Notes under the pieces: model-generated | Database searches by the model: none | Told to the model about the DNA's origin: nothing | The model's input: only the letters and a program-made list of their open reading frames with translations | In this document: piece by piece, positions 53,484 through 61,869 of the stretch | How the letters are laid out: every line of letters begins with the position of its first letter | Numbering within the stretch: the stretch's first letter is position 1 | Source: Pyrinomonadaceae bacterium | GTDB lineage: Bacteria > Acidobacteriota > Blastocatellia > Pyrinomonadales > Pyrinomonadaceae | Assembly: GCA_017983495.1 (NCBI GenBank) | Contig: JAGOBH010000004.1 | Coordinates: 62,001-126,000 of the forward strand | Length of the DNA: 64,000 nt | Reading direction: 5' to 3' | Translations under genes and position numbers: made by a program

Positions 53484-53849
53484 ATGAACAATTCCAACAC
53501 ATCCGATCAGCGTATTGCAAAAATGACCTTTGGGTCGGTCTATCCTCATTATCTTGCAAAAGTCGAGAAGAAAGGCCGCAGCAAGGAAGAGTTGCATCAG
53601 GTCATCGAGTGGCTGACGGGCTTTGACGCCAAGCGTCTGCAGGAACTGATAAACCAAAAGGTAACTTTCGAAACGTTCTTCCAAGACGCGCGGCTCAACC
53701 CCAACGCACACCTGATCACCGGCTCGATCTGCGGCTACCGCGTCGAGGAGATCGCCGATCCGTTGACTCAAAAAGTCCGGTACCTGGATAAGCTAGTCGA
53801 CGAACTGGCAAAGGGCCGAAAGATGGAAAATATCCTGCGCAGCTCGTAG
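53484..53849 (+). CDS. DUF2200 protein
   Basis: The 121-residue soluble protein matches DUF2200 (YPHYLAKVEKKGRSKEELHQVIEWLTG, LITGSICGYRVEEI). It is wholly helical in appearance. The family has no known function; it is often found near DinB and DUF4256 genes in soil bacteria, as here. Confidence 0.85.
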   Translation: MNNSNTSDQRIAKMTFGSVYPHYLAKVEKKGRSKEELHQVIEWLTGFDAKRLQELINQKVTFETFFQDARLNPNAHLITGSICGYRVEEIADPLTQKVRYLDKLVDELAKGRKMENILRSS

Positions 53850-53918
53850 GGCGTTGGTGAGCGTCGTCGCAATCGACGATAAATGACGTTTGAAACGATT
53901 TAGGAGAGAATAATAGAA

Positions 53919-54791
53919 ATGAGACGTTATTTAGGTTTGGCAATTTGCATCGTAAGCATTGGGGCGTTGAGCACTCAAGCTCAAACCTGGGGCTGTGGCG
54001 AACGTGATTTTAAGTGTCAGCTTGATAGTCGAATGAAAGCGTTGCAGGCCGACCCCAAGGACCCTGAGAATTATTACAATCTTGGAATTGTATTTCAGCG
54101 TAGCGGGGCACATGCCCAGGCTGTCGAGTCGTTTAGCATGTACATCATGATCCCGGGTCTAAAACCAGAATTCGTCGCCGACGGGTATAACAACCGTGGA
54201 ATATCGCAAAGAGCGCTAAAGAAGCCTGATTTGGCCTACGCGGATTACACGAAAGCTATAGAACTAAATCCGAAAAAGCCTGAGTATTTAGTTAACAGGG
54301 CTAATGCGTCCGTGGACATGAAAAAGGTTGACCTCTCAATGACAGATTACGCGCAAGCAATAAAGGTGGATCCGGCATACGGTCAAGCCTACGCGCAACG
54401 AGGGCTTCTATACGCGAATCAAGGTCGCGTTGATGACGCAATGCGTGATTTCGCAAAGTCTATCGAAGTTAGTCCAACGTACGCGGAGCCATATTATAAT
54501 CGCGGCACAATTTACTCCGGTAAGAAAGAGTTTGCCAAAGCAATACCTGATTATGAGAAATATGTTTCCCTAATAAGCGATCCGGTCTATCTCTCTGACG
54601 GATATATGAATCTGGGCATCGCTCAATTTTATACGGGTAATCCGCAAAGAGCGGTCGATGCGTTTACGAGGGTCATCGAATTTCAGCCAAAATGGCCCGA
54701 TGGTTACCGAGCGAGAGCAATGGTGTACCGGGAAATGAAAAAAATCGATCTTGCCGAAGCCGATGAACGTCGTGCCAGTGAACTCAAGTAG
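53919..54791 (+). CDS. Secreted TPR protein
   Basis: A signal peptide (to STQAQ) and a short Cys-bearing segment (WGCGERDFKCQLDSR) precede about six TPRs (YYNLGIVFQRSGAHAQAVESF, AYADYTKAIELNPKKPEYLVN). The AT-richer codon usage differs from neighbouring genes. A good ribosome site AGGAGAGAATAATAGAA precedes the ATG. It is probably a periplasmic scaffold, similar in design to the cassette TPR gene at 46773 but not nearly identical. Confidence 0.8.
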   Translation: MRRYLGLAICIVSIGALSTQAQTWGCGERDFKCQLDSRMKALQADPKDPENYYNLGIVFQRSGAHAQAVESFSMYIMIPGLKPEFVADGYNNRGISQRALKKPDLAYADYTKAIELNPKKPEYLVNRANASVDMKKVDLSMTDYAQAIKVDPAYGQAYAQRGLLYANQGRVDDAMRDFAKSIEVSPTYAEPYYNRGTIYSGKKEFAKAIPDYEKYVSLISDPVYLSDGYMNLGIAQFYTGNPQRAVDAFTRVIEFQPKWPDGYRARAMVYREMKKIDLAEADERRASELK

Positions 54792-54818
54792 CTCAATTCA
54801 TCGGCGACGGTCTTGAAC

Positions 54819-55274
54819 ATGAACGATTCCATAACGAAGAACCCAGACGCCGCCATCTGTATCGAGCGAACATTATCTGCCGGCCCGCGGGAGATATTCG
54901 CGGCGTTTGAGGATCCGGAAAGACTTGCCCGTTGGTGGGGTCCGGCGGGATTTACGAACACATTTGAGCGGTGCGAGTTCGAACCCGGCGGTCATTGGGT
55001 GTACGTCATGCACGGCCCGGACGGCCGCGACTACCCGAACGAATGCGTCTTTCGCGAGATCGAGCCCGAAACCCGAATCGTCATCGAGCACGTCGTACTG
55101 CCGCTTTACACGCTGACCATCACGCTAGAAAATCGTGGCGATAAAACCCATCTGACATGGCGACAGGAGTTTGAAAACGATGTTTTCGCTACGAAGATGC
55201 ATGATTTTCTCACAACGGCCAACAACGAAAACCTCGACCGGCTCGAGGCGGTACTTGCGGAAACGGTCGCGTAG
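54819..55274 (+). CDS. SRPBCC/AHSA1-domain protein
   Basis: The ATG at 54819 (MNDSITKNPDAAIC) is used instead of a TTG six bases upstream. The domain shows AGPREIFAAFEDPERLARWWGPAGF and the helix-grip pattern CEFEPGGHWVYVMHGPDG, ending NLDRLEAVLAE. It belongs to the ligand-binding START-like AHSA1 family. It sits with DinB, DUF2200 and DUF4256 genes, a common neighbourhood of small stress proteins. Confidence 0.88.
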   Translation: MNDSITKNPDAAICIERTLSAGPREIFAAFEDPERLARWWGPAGFTNTFERCEFEPGGHWVYVMHGPDGRDYPNECVFREIEPETRIVIEHVVLPLYTLTITLENRGDKTHLTWRQEFENDVFATKMHDFLTTANNENLDRLEAVLAETVA

Positions 55275-55289
55275 CGGCGCCTGAATATT

Positions 55290-55847
55290 ATGAATATTGA
55301 ACTAATACCGGTAGACCGCGAGGATCTTCTAAGCGAGTTAAAGACGCGTTTCGAAGGGAACATGCATCGCCACGAGGGCCTTAAATGGGTCAACGTACTC
55401 TCTAAACTTGAGGCCGACCCAGCGAAACTCTGCTCGCTTAGCGAAATGGAGCGAACCGGCGGCGAGCCGGATGTTGTCGGATTTGATAAAAAGACGGGCG
55501 AGTTTATTTTTTACGATTGCTCGCCGGAAAGCCCCAAAGGCCGCCGGAGCCTTTGCTATGATCGTGCGGCCTGGGAATCGAGGAAAGAGCACAAACCGGA
55601 AAGCAGTGCCCTAGACGTCGCGGCAGCGATGGGCATCAAGATTTTGAGCGAAGACGAATATAGACATCTGCAAACGCTCGGCAAATTCGACACCAAAACA
55701 TCCAGTTGGATCGAAACTCCAACGGATATCCGCGCGCTCGGCGGAGCGATTTTCGGCGACTGGCGTTACGGCCACGTTTTCATTTACCACAACGGCGCCG
55801 AATCGTACTACGCCGCCAGAGCATTTCGTGGATCACTAAGGGTCTAA
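55290..55847 (+). CDS. DUF4256 protein
   Basis: The 185-residue protein matches DUF4256 (LKTRFEGNMHRHEGLKW, GGEPDVVGFDKKTGEFIFYDCS, SPKGRRSLCYDRAAW and a final SYYAARAFRGSLRV). It is soluble, and no catalytic role is known. It starts 15 bp after the SRPBCC gene. Confidence 0.88.
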   Translation: MNIELIPVDREDLLSELKTRFEGNMHRHEGLKWVNVLSKLEADPAKLCSLSEMERTGGEPDVVGFDKKTGEFIFYDCSPESPKGRRSLCYDRAAWESRKEHKPESSALDVAAAMGIKILSEDEYRHLQTLGKFDTKTSSWIETPTDIRALGGAIFGDWRYGHVFIYHNGAESYYAARAFRGSLRV

Positions 55848-55998
55848 AATAAGGCGATTAGCAAACGGATCGCCACGTTCTCGCAATTACCCGTGTCGTT
55901 CACCGGTAATAGACCTAGAATGATTGTGGTTTAGGTTAGCTCGGTTTTCTCCAGCCTTGGGCGACGTTATGGTGTATGGTTCTTCTAAGGTGTAAATT

Positions 55999-56337
55999 AT
56001 GTCAAAAGAACCAGAAGATAGATCAGAATTGAATGGAGTAGTCAGTGCTGCCGGCCTTGTCGAGTTTCAAACCGGATCGGTCATCAGTAGGACGATCGTA
56101 AAAAAGACGGCAGGAACGGTCACGGCGTTTGCGTTCGACTCCGGCGAGGGCCTGAGCGAACATACGGCGCCATTCGATGCATTGGTAATGAACCTGGAAG
56201 GCGAGGCGGAGATCTCGATCGCCGGTGTTCCTCATAAGCTTGTTACTGGCGACCTTCTTAAGCTGCCGGCCGGCGTGCCGCATGCTGTTAAGGCCGTCAC
56301 GCCGTTCAAGATGCTCTTGATAATGATCAAGGCCTAA
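55999..56337 (+). CDS. Cupin-domain protein
   Basis: A single small cupin barrel includes AFAFDSGEGLSEHTAPFDALVMN, the metal motif with His and Glu, and GDLLKLPAGVPHAVKAV. It is 112 residues with no signal peptide. Similar proteins accompany stress or transport genes. The substrate cannot be predicted. Confidence 0.82.
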   Translation: MSKEPEDRSELNGVVSAAGLVEFQTGSVISRTIVKKTAGTVTAFAFDSGEGLSEHTAPFDALVMNLEGEAEISIAGVPHKLVTGDLLKLPAGVPHAVKAVTPFKMLLIMIKA

Positions 56338-56372
56338 GGAACTCCATCTGCAGTTAGTGCAATTTGATCCAT

Positions 56373-57677
56373 ATGATTCGACCCGTAAAAAAGCTCGGCA
56401 CATCGCTCTTGTTTCTGACTCTGCTATTAGCCGGGTCTTTCCAGTTTGTACTTTCGCAGGATCCGCGGCCGGTCTTTCAGGGGTCACCTTCGGTCCAGGT
56501 CGACACGGCATCGCGACCTGTAGCGAGACAGGAAAAGCGAGAGTTTTCGTTTGAGGCCGATCAGGTCTATTTTTCTAATCAATTTGACGGAGCTCGTTTG
56601 ACCGAGGTCGTGAGAACCGCCGAGAACGCGTATACGATCACCATCACGCCTGAGAATGCACCGATAAACATGAGTCCGTGGTATGCATTCAAGGTCCGGT
56701 CGCAAAACAAAAAGGACATTTTCGTTACTCTTGAGTATCCCGAGTTTGCCCGACACCGGTATTCGCCACAGATCAGCAAGGACGGACAGAAGTGGAAACC
56801 GCTTGAGAGCGACCGCATCGAGGAGATCGGCAACGACCCGAACGATAAGAGTGCAACGGCCCGCCCAAAGAGCATCAAGATGAGACTTTCGACGGGCATG
56901 AAACCAATTTGGATATCGGCTCAGGAACTGCAGAATTCCACACAGGTTTTCGCCTGGATGAACAAACTTGCCCGAAAAAAAGGGCTTAAGATCGAAGACA
57001 TCGGCAAGAGCACCGAAGGCCGCCCGTTAAGGATGCTGACAATAGGCAATCCGAAAGCGAAGAAGATGATCCTCGTCATCTCGCGGCAGCATCCGCCCGA
57101 GGTCACAGGCTATTTTGCAATGCAGGCATTTGTCGAACGCATCGCATTCAAATCAAAACCGTCCAAGGAGTTTCGCAAGGACTGGGTAATGTACGTCGTG
57201 CCTCTGATGAACCCGGACGGCGTAGATAACGGTCACTGGCGGCACAACATGGGCGGCGTCGACCTCAACCGTGATTGGTCTGCGTTTAACCAACCCGAAA
57301 CTACTGCCGTTCGTGAATTTCTAAAACGCCGCGAGGCCGAATCCGGTGGCAAGTTCTATTTCGGCATCGATTTCCATTCGACATGGGACGACATTTACTA
57401 TCCGATGGAGAAGAAGTTTATCGACAGCAATATGCCAGGGCTAACATGGAATTGGCTCGACGCCATTAAAAGGTCGATACCGAAATATGAGCCGAATATT
57501 CGCCCGAACGACAAACTCGAGCCGACCATTGTTTCTCGCAATTATTTTATGAAGGCTCATCGGATGGAGGCGATCGTTTTCGAGATCGGCGACAACACAT
57601 CCCGCGATTTTATTGAGAAAAAGGGTCGGGTCGGCGCGGAAGAGCTCATGAAATTATTGCTCGCGGATCCGAAATGA
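56373..57677 (+). CDS. Secreted M14 zinc carboxypeptidase with CCP-like N-terminal domain
   Basis: The start at 56373 (MIRPVKKLGTSLLF) gives a signal peptide; a TTG nine bases upstream is less likely. Residues 60-190 form a beta-sandwich as in cytosolic carboxypeptidase-like enzymes (FEADQVYFSNQFDGA). The catalytic domain shows SRQHPPEVTG (zinc His and Glu), VDLNRDW (Asn-Arg substrate pair), FGIDFHSTWDD (third zinc His) and AIVFEIGDN (catalytic Glu). It probably trims C-terminal residues of peptides in the periplasm. The stop overlaps the next gene by ATGA. Confidence 0.88.
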   Translation: MIRPVKKLGTSLLFLTLLLAGSFQFVLSQDPRPVFQGSPSVQVDTASRPVARQEKREFSFEADQVYFSNQFDGARLTEVVRTAENAYTITITPENAPINMSPWYAFKVRSQNKKDIFVTLEYPEFARHRYSPQISKDGQKWKPLESDRIEEIGNDPNDKSATARPKSIKMRLSTGMKPIWISAQELQNSTQVFAWMNKLARKKGLKIEDIGKSTEGRPLRMLTIGNPKAKKMILVISRQHPPEVTGYFAMQAFVERIAFKSKPSKEFRKDWVMYVVPLMNPDGVDNGHWRHNMGGVDLNRDWSAFNQPETTAVREFLKRREAESGGKFYFGIDFHSTWDDIYYPMEKKFIDSNMPGLTWNWLDAIKRSIPKYEPNIRPNDKLEPTIVSRNYFMKAHRMEAIVFEIGDNTSRDFIEKKGRVGAEELMKLLLADPK

Positions 57678-58165
57678 ATCGGGAACCTCGAATAGGGCTG
57701 ATCACCATTTTACAGAACGCTCACGCCGGCGAGGTGGCTGCCGCGTACGCATATCGCGGACATTGGAGATCTCTCGGAGATTCTCCTGAAAAATTACGGA
57801 TCAAAGAGATCGAAGCTGAGGAGTGGGATCATCGTCGACGTGTAGGCAATTTGTTGGCAAAGCTTGACGCACGGCCCCGGCCTTTGCGAGAGAAGATCTT
57901 CTGGACGATCGGGCGAACTCTCGGGGTAACTTGTTTTTTGTCTGGTTGGTTTATGCCGATGTATTTTGCCGGCCGGCTTGAAAGCAAGAACTCGGTCGAA
58001 TACGAGGACGCCGCCGTCTTTGCCCGCGAACTTGGTATGGAAGATTGTGTCGCCGATCTCATCGACATGGCCCGAGTCGAAGTCGAGCACGAAGAGTTTT
58101 TCCGCACCGTCGTCGCCGGCCATCGTTTGCTGCCGTTGATGAAACGGGTCTTTGGCTGGAGCTAG
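57674..58165 (+). CDS. COQ7-like di-iron monooxygenase homologue
   Basis: The 163-residue ferritin-like protein has AGEVAAAYAYRGHW near residue 20, EAEEWDHRRR near residue 50 and VEVEHEEFFRTV near residue 140, the Glu/His ligands of a carboxylate-bridged di-iron centre as in demethoxyubiquinone hydroxylase. Since this organism probably uses menaquinone, the substrate is uncertain. It starts within the carboxypeptidase stop and is probably co-translated. Confidence 0.8.
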   Translation: MNREPRIGLITILQNAHAGEVAAAYAYRGHWRSLGDSPEKLRIKEIEAEEWDHRRRVGNLLAKLDARPRPLREKIFWTIGRTLGVTCFLSGWFMPMYFAGRLESKNSVEYEDAAVFARELGMEDCVADLIDMARVEVEHEEFFRTVVAGHRLLPLMKRVFGWS

Positions 58166-58182
58166 CTGTTGCCGTTACGATG

Positions 58183-59142
58183 CTATCGTTTCGACTGAAA
58201 CCACTCAACAAACTTCGGAATTCCCTGTTCGACCTTGGTCGTTGGCGAATAGCCGAGCAGTCGTCTGGCTTTTGAGATGTCGGCGTAGGTGATGGGAACA
58301 TCGCCGGGCTGCATTGGCTGTCTATCGATGATGGCCTTTTTGCCGAGACTTTCTTCAAGCAATTCGATCAGACGGCTCAGTTCAGTCGTGTCCGATTCGC
58401 CCAGGTTAAAAACCTCGTGCATCGATCCCTCATAGTCGATCGAGGCACGCACACCCTGGATAACATCGTCGATATATGTGTAATCCCGACGTGTATTTCC
58501 CTCGCCGAACATCGGTATCGGCGTGCCGTCCGATATCAGCTTTGAAAATTTATGTATCGCCAGATCGGGCCGCTGTCGGGCACCGTACACGGTAAAGAAC
58601 CGCAGGCACACCGTTCGGATATCATGCAGATGCGAATAAGTGTGACAGATCAGTTCACCTGCCGCCTTAGTCGCAGCATATGGCGAAATAGGCTGGTGAA
58701 TGCGGTGCTCTTCGGAAAACGGCACATCACAATTAATGCCGTAAACGCTCGAGGACGATGCAAATACAAATTGCTTAACGCCATTCTCACGAGCAAGTTC
58801 TAGCAGATTGATCGTACCGTTAATATTGGTTTCGGCGTACAGTTTGGGCTCGGCAAGCGACGGTCGCACCCCGGCTCGGGCGGCCAGGTGGACGATACAT
58901 TCAAACCGGGATTCGGCAAATACACGCGACATCGCCGCGGCGTCACGTATATCTGCTTCGACAAACGCGTATTCAGGACTGGCTAGATGTCCAACGATAT
59001 TCGCACGTTTGATCGACGGGTCGTAAAAATCGTTGAGATCGTCAACTACGGTAATGTTCCACACACCCTCGCCCAGCAAGCGGTCAACCAAGTGCGAACC
59101 AATAAAACCGGCCCCGCCGGTGATCAATATATTTCGTTTCAC
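58183..59142 (-). CDS. NAD-dependent sugar-nucleotide epimerase (UDP-glucose/glucuronate 4-epimerase-like)
   Basis: The extended SDR has [14 protein letters not shown] near residue 8, the catalytic motif SSSSVYG with [11 protein letters not shown] (Tyr-Lys) near residue 150, and [19 protein letters not shown], typical of UDP-glucuronate 4-epimerases. The length of 319 residues is normal. It supports surface polysaccharide synthesis. It is convergent with the COQ7-like gene. Confidence 0.9.
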   Translation of the reverse strand: MKRNILITGGAGFIGSHLVDRLLGEGVWNITVVDDLNDFYDPSIKRANIVGHLASPEYAFVEADIRDAAAMSRVFAESRFECIVHLAARAGVRPSLAEPKLYAETNINGTINLLELARENGVKQFVFASSSSVYGINCDVPFSEEHRIHQPISPYAATKAAGELICHTYSHLHDIRTVCLRFFTVYGARQRPDLAIHKFSKLISDGTPIPMFGEGNTRRDYTYIDDVIQGVRASIDYEGSMHEVFNLGESDTTELSRLIELLEESLGKKAIIDRQPMQPGDVPITYADISKARRLLGYSPTTKVEQGIPKFVEWFQSKR

Positions 59143-59228
59143 TTCTTTTAATTTAGATCCGGCGGCGGGAAGACTGTCGCAAAATCAATGTGCAAAATTA
59201 TCACCAAAACACCGGAAATCACAAAGAC

Positions 59229-60080
59229 CTAATTCAAGAATTTTCGGCGGGCGTGGAAACGGTGCAAGATCTCTTCAAGAAAACCCTCGTACGAAAAGTC
59301 GGCCATGTCGTAATTCGGCTTAAGTTTGTACATCAGCGGCAGTGCGATTCGCCACGCCATCCACGTACGTTGCTTTTCGGTCAGATCCCAACGGCGCCTA
59401 AGAAAACTCTCAACAACCTCGATCTCGCTCTCCGTCAACTGATTAGTATCGGCTCGAAACTCGATGCGTTTCTGTACGCGGCTAAACGCCGTATCGCTAA
59501 CCGGATTGGAGAACGTTTCGGCAAATGTCGGAGCCTCATCTGCTCGCTCCCGGATGACGACCGTACCGGCGAAAATGTCGCCGAGCCGTTGGTCACGATT
59601 GCTCAAAAAGATCGCGATCAGCCCAACCGAATATACCGGAATCACAAATCCCGGCACCGCGTCGCCGATCCGGAGCAAATTACGCGTAACGGCTTCCCAC
59701 AGCGTGATAGGCCGGCCATCCTCGCGGATGACCCGCAATTTGAGCAGCCGTTTGCCGGGCGTCTGCCCGTTCCAAAGCCATTCGAACAAAATAAAATACC
59801 CTGAAAAGATAAAAAAGATCGCTAGTATCATCAGGGCAACCGTCCATTTCGGCATTTCACTGAACATGTTATCGGCTGCATCAGACAAAGAAGCAGTCCC
59901 CATTCCGGCCATGCTTAGCGCGATCCAGGCGACGATAAAGATCGACATGTACTGAATGAAATGATCGATGGCGACCGCGAGAAACCGGTTACCGATGGAC
60001 GCTAACGCAAATTCGAGCGGCACACGCTCGGGCGTCTCGATTATCAGTGTCTCTTCGGTTTCGATTATGTGACGGGCCAT
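59229..60080 (-). CDS. RDD-family membrane protein
   Basis: The start at 60080 (MARHIIETEETLIIET) removes a spurious 13-residue leader. The RDD signature (NRFLAVAIDHFIQYMSIF) begins near residue 30, and later membrane segments with QTPGKRLLKLRVIREDG and RIGDAVPGFVIPVYSVGL complete the domain. A C-terminal cytoplasmic helical domain of about 100 residues follows. The function is unknown; RDD proteins may transport ions or assist membrane assembly. Confidence 0.85.
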   Translation of the reverse strand: MARHIIETEETLIIETPERVPLEFALASIGNRFLAVAIDHFIQYMSIFIVAWIALSMAGMGTASLSDAADNMFSEMPKWTVALMILAIFFIFSGYFILFEWLWNGQTPGKRLLKLRVIREDGRPITLWEAVTRNLLRIGDAVPGFVIPVYSVGLIAIFLSNRDQRLGDIFAGTVVIRERADEAPTFAETFSNPVSDTAFSRVQKRIEFRADTNQLTESEIEVVESFLRRRWDLTEKQRTWMAWRIALPLMYKLKPNYDMADFSYEGFLEEILHRFHARRKFLN

Positions 60081-60134
60081 TTTAACCGTTATTATTCGGT
60101 TAAAGGGCGAGAATTGCAAAACTCGCCTTTCATC

Positions 60135-60164
60135 TTGTCAATCTTTGCCGGCGTTCTCTATACT
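60135..60164 (+). promoter_or_regulatory. Sigma-70-type promoter of ribH-nusB
   Basis: TTGTCA (60135-60140) and TATACT (60159-60164) are separated by 18 bp and lie about 40 bp upstream of the ribH start. A 6-bp hairpin CTCTAG/CTAGAG (60163-60182) overlaps the predicted start of transcription. Confidence 0.7.
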
Positions 60165-60201
60165 CTAGATTGCAGACTAGAGGGTTGTCAGAAACTTAGC
60201 A

Positions 60202-60708
60202 TTGAAAACAGAACTTCACAGAGGAGAGATTTCCGCGGCCGGCCAGCGATTCGCTATCGTCGTTAGCCGATGGAATCACGCATTGACCTCACGGCTCGCC
60301 GACGGTGCGGCCGGGGCACTCACAGGCGCTGGTGCTGACGCCGAATCGATTGAAACATTTTGGATTCCGGGAGCTTTTGAATTGCCGCTTGCGTGCCTCA
60401 GGGCTGCAAAGAGCGGTCGATTTGACGCAGTTATTGCTCTTGGCGTAGTCATCCGCGGCGATACGCCGCATTTCGATTATGTCGCGGGCCAGGCCGCAAG
60501 CGGTGTTACGCAGGTTTCTCTGTCGACAGGTGTTCCCGTGATGTTCGGCGTCATTACCGCCGACACCCACGATCAAGCAGTCGCCCGATCCGGCGAAAAA
60601 GAAGATAATAAGGGTTACGAGGCAGCAATTTCAGCTGTCGAAATGGTCGCCGTTCTCCGTGAGATCGGAAACACGGCCGAAGGAAAGGTGTTTCCGCATG
60701 TCGTTTGA
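60202..60708 (+). CDS. ribH: 6,7-Dimethyl-8-ribityllumazine synthase
   Basis: RibH performs the penultimate step of riboflavin synthesis and forms capsids. RFAIVVSRWNHALTS near residue 17, FWIPGAFELPLA near residue 53 and ALGVVIRGDTPHFDYVAG near residue 80 are signatures, the last with the active-site histidine. The start is probably the TTG at 60202 since no ATG precedes the conserved core. It overlaps nusB by 11 bp, a common ribH-nusB pairing. Confidence 0.93.
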   Translation: MKTELHRGEISAAGQRFAIVVSRWNHALTSRLADGAAGALTGAGADAESIETFWIPGAFELPLACLRAAKSGRFDAVIALGVVIRGDTPHFDYVAGQAASGVTQVSLSTGVPVMFGVITADTHDQAVARSGEKEDNKGYEAAISAVEMVAVLREIGNTAEGKVFPHVV

Positions 60709-61222
60709 AAAATCAGAAAAAAATACGGGAACACGGCACAAGGCCCGCGAATGTGCCCTGCAGATGCTATTTGCGTCCGACATGGCCCAGGCCGATAGCG
60801 ACGTAGTCACACAAAACTATTGGCCCGAACTTGGCGACCAGGCAATGGACGAGAAGACCCGTGAATTTGCCAACGCTCTGGTCACCGGCACGCTCAAAGA
60901 AATAAACACCATCGACGACCGCATCCGAACTCGTGCCGAACACTGGCGGATCGAACGAATGGCGATAGTTGACCGCAACGTTTTGCGGCTGGCGGTCTAT
61001 GAGTTTTTATTCCAGGAAACGCCGGCAACGGTGATCATAAACGAGGCTTTGGAAATAGCCCGTCGTTTTTCTACGTACGAGGCAACCCAATTTATAAACG
61101 GTGTTCTTGACGGCATCCGACAGGACCTCGATGGCACCTCGGCAGATAGATCTGCTGTTGCGGAGATGGCTGAGTCCACCAACGATTCCGAGCAGGTAAG
61201 CACAACTACCACCGCTACTTAA
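60698..61222 (+). CDS. nusB: Transcription antitermination factor NusB
   Basis: NusB binds boxA RNA with S10 in rRNA antitermination. The start is the ATG at 60698 (MSFEKSEKNTGTRHKARECAL), with AGGAAAGG upstream. HKARECALQMLFASD, ERMAIVDRNVLRLAVYEFL and TPATVIINEALEIARRF match NusB. A C-terminal Ser/Thr-rich extension of about 30 residues is unusual. Its stop overlaps the next gene by TAATG. Confidence 0.94.
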   Translation: MSFEKSEKNTGTRHKARECALQMLFASDMAQADSDVVTQNYWPELGDQAMDEKTREFANALVTGTLKEINTIDDRIRTRAEHWRIERMAIVDRNVLRLAVYEFLFQETPATVIINEALEIARRFSTYEATQFINGVLDGIRQDLDGTSADRSAVAEMAESTNDSEQVSTTTTAT

Positions 61223-61809
61223 TGCGATCAAAACGCGGATCGACCATCATTATCTTTCTCGTTCTCTTGGCATCTGCATCCACTGCATTTGGCCAGGCCC
61301 TTCCGAAAAAGATCCTCGGATACAAGGTATATCAAGCAGATATCACGATCGGCAGCACAACATCAGTCGGCACGAAAGGGCAGGACGCCTCGGTACTGAT
61401 CAGTCCGCCATCGATCGTAGATCTTGGCTGGAACGGCGTGACCATAGAAATTAATGGCTCACTGTCGGCGATCCAGCAAAGCGGCCGAGTCGATTTCATC
61501 ACATTTCGCGATTTCACCATTAACGGCGTGCCCGTCGACGTTCAGGAATACCGTCATTCGTTCGCGTTCAAACGCGGAGTCGGCACTTCACTTCCACGGC
61601 CCGCTCAAGCTCTTGTACGCACATCGAGTCTTGCAAAGGCGGCGTTCAAGGAAATTATCGAAACCAAAGATGAGTGGGCGATCAGTGGCACGGCCCTCGT
61701 ATTTGGACGATTCAACAAATACGGCATGAGTTTCAAGCGTGTCGTCCCCGTCAATGTCCATCTCACGATACCCAATCCGGTCAAATCCACGTTCAGCCAG
61801 AAAAACTAA
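61222..61809 (+). CDS. Secreted hypothetical protein downstream of nusB
   Basis: A signal peptide (to AFGQA) is followed by a 170-residue beta-rich domain (ILGYKVYQADITIGST, TIEINGSLSAIQQSGRVDF, VPVNVHLTIPNP). It resembles LEA14/Hin1-like immunoglobulin folds only vaguely. The start overlaps the nusB stop and it is likely co-transcribed with ribH-nusB. The function is unknown. Confidence 0.7.
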   Translation: MRSKRGSTIIIFLVLLASASTAFGQALPKKILGYKVYQADITIGSTTSVGTKGQDASVLISPPSIVDLGWNGVTIEINGSLSAIQQSGRVDFITFRDFTINGVPVDVQEYRHSFAFKRGVGTSLPRPAQALVRTSSLAKAAFKEIIETKDEWAISGTALVFGRFNKYGMSFKRVVPVNVHLTIPNPVKSTFSQKN

Positions 61810-61869
61810 CTACGATTTTTCGCCTGATTGCGATAAAATCAAAGTTTGGTCGAGGTAACTGGAAATAAA

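Noticed and set aside
60163..60182. FMN riboswitch before ribH
   Set aside because: Only a 6-bp hairpin is present; the conserved RFN element is absent and the leader is about 30 nt.
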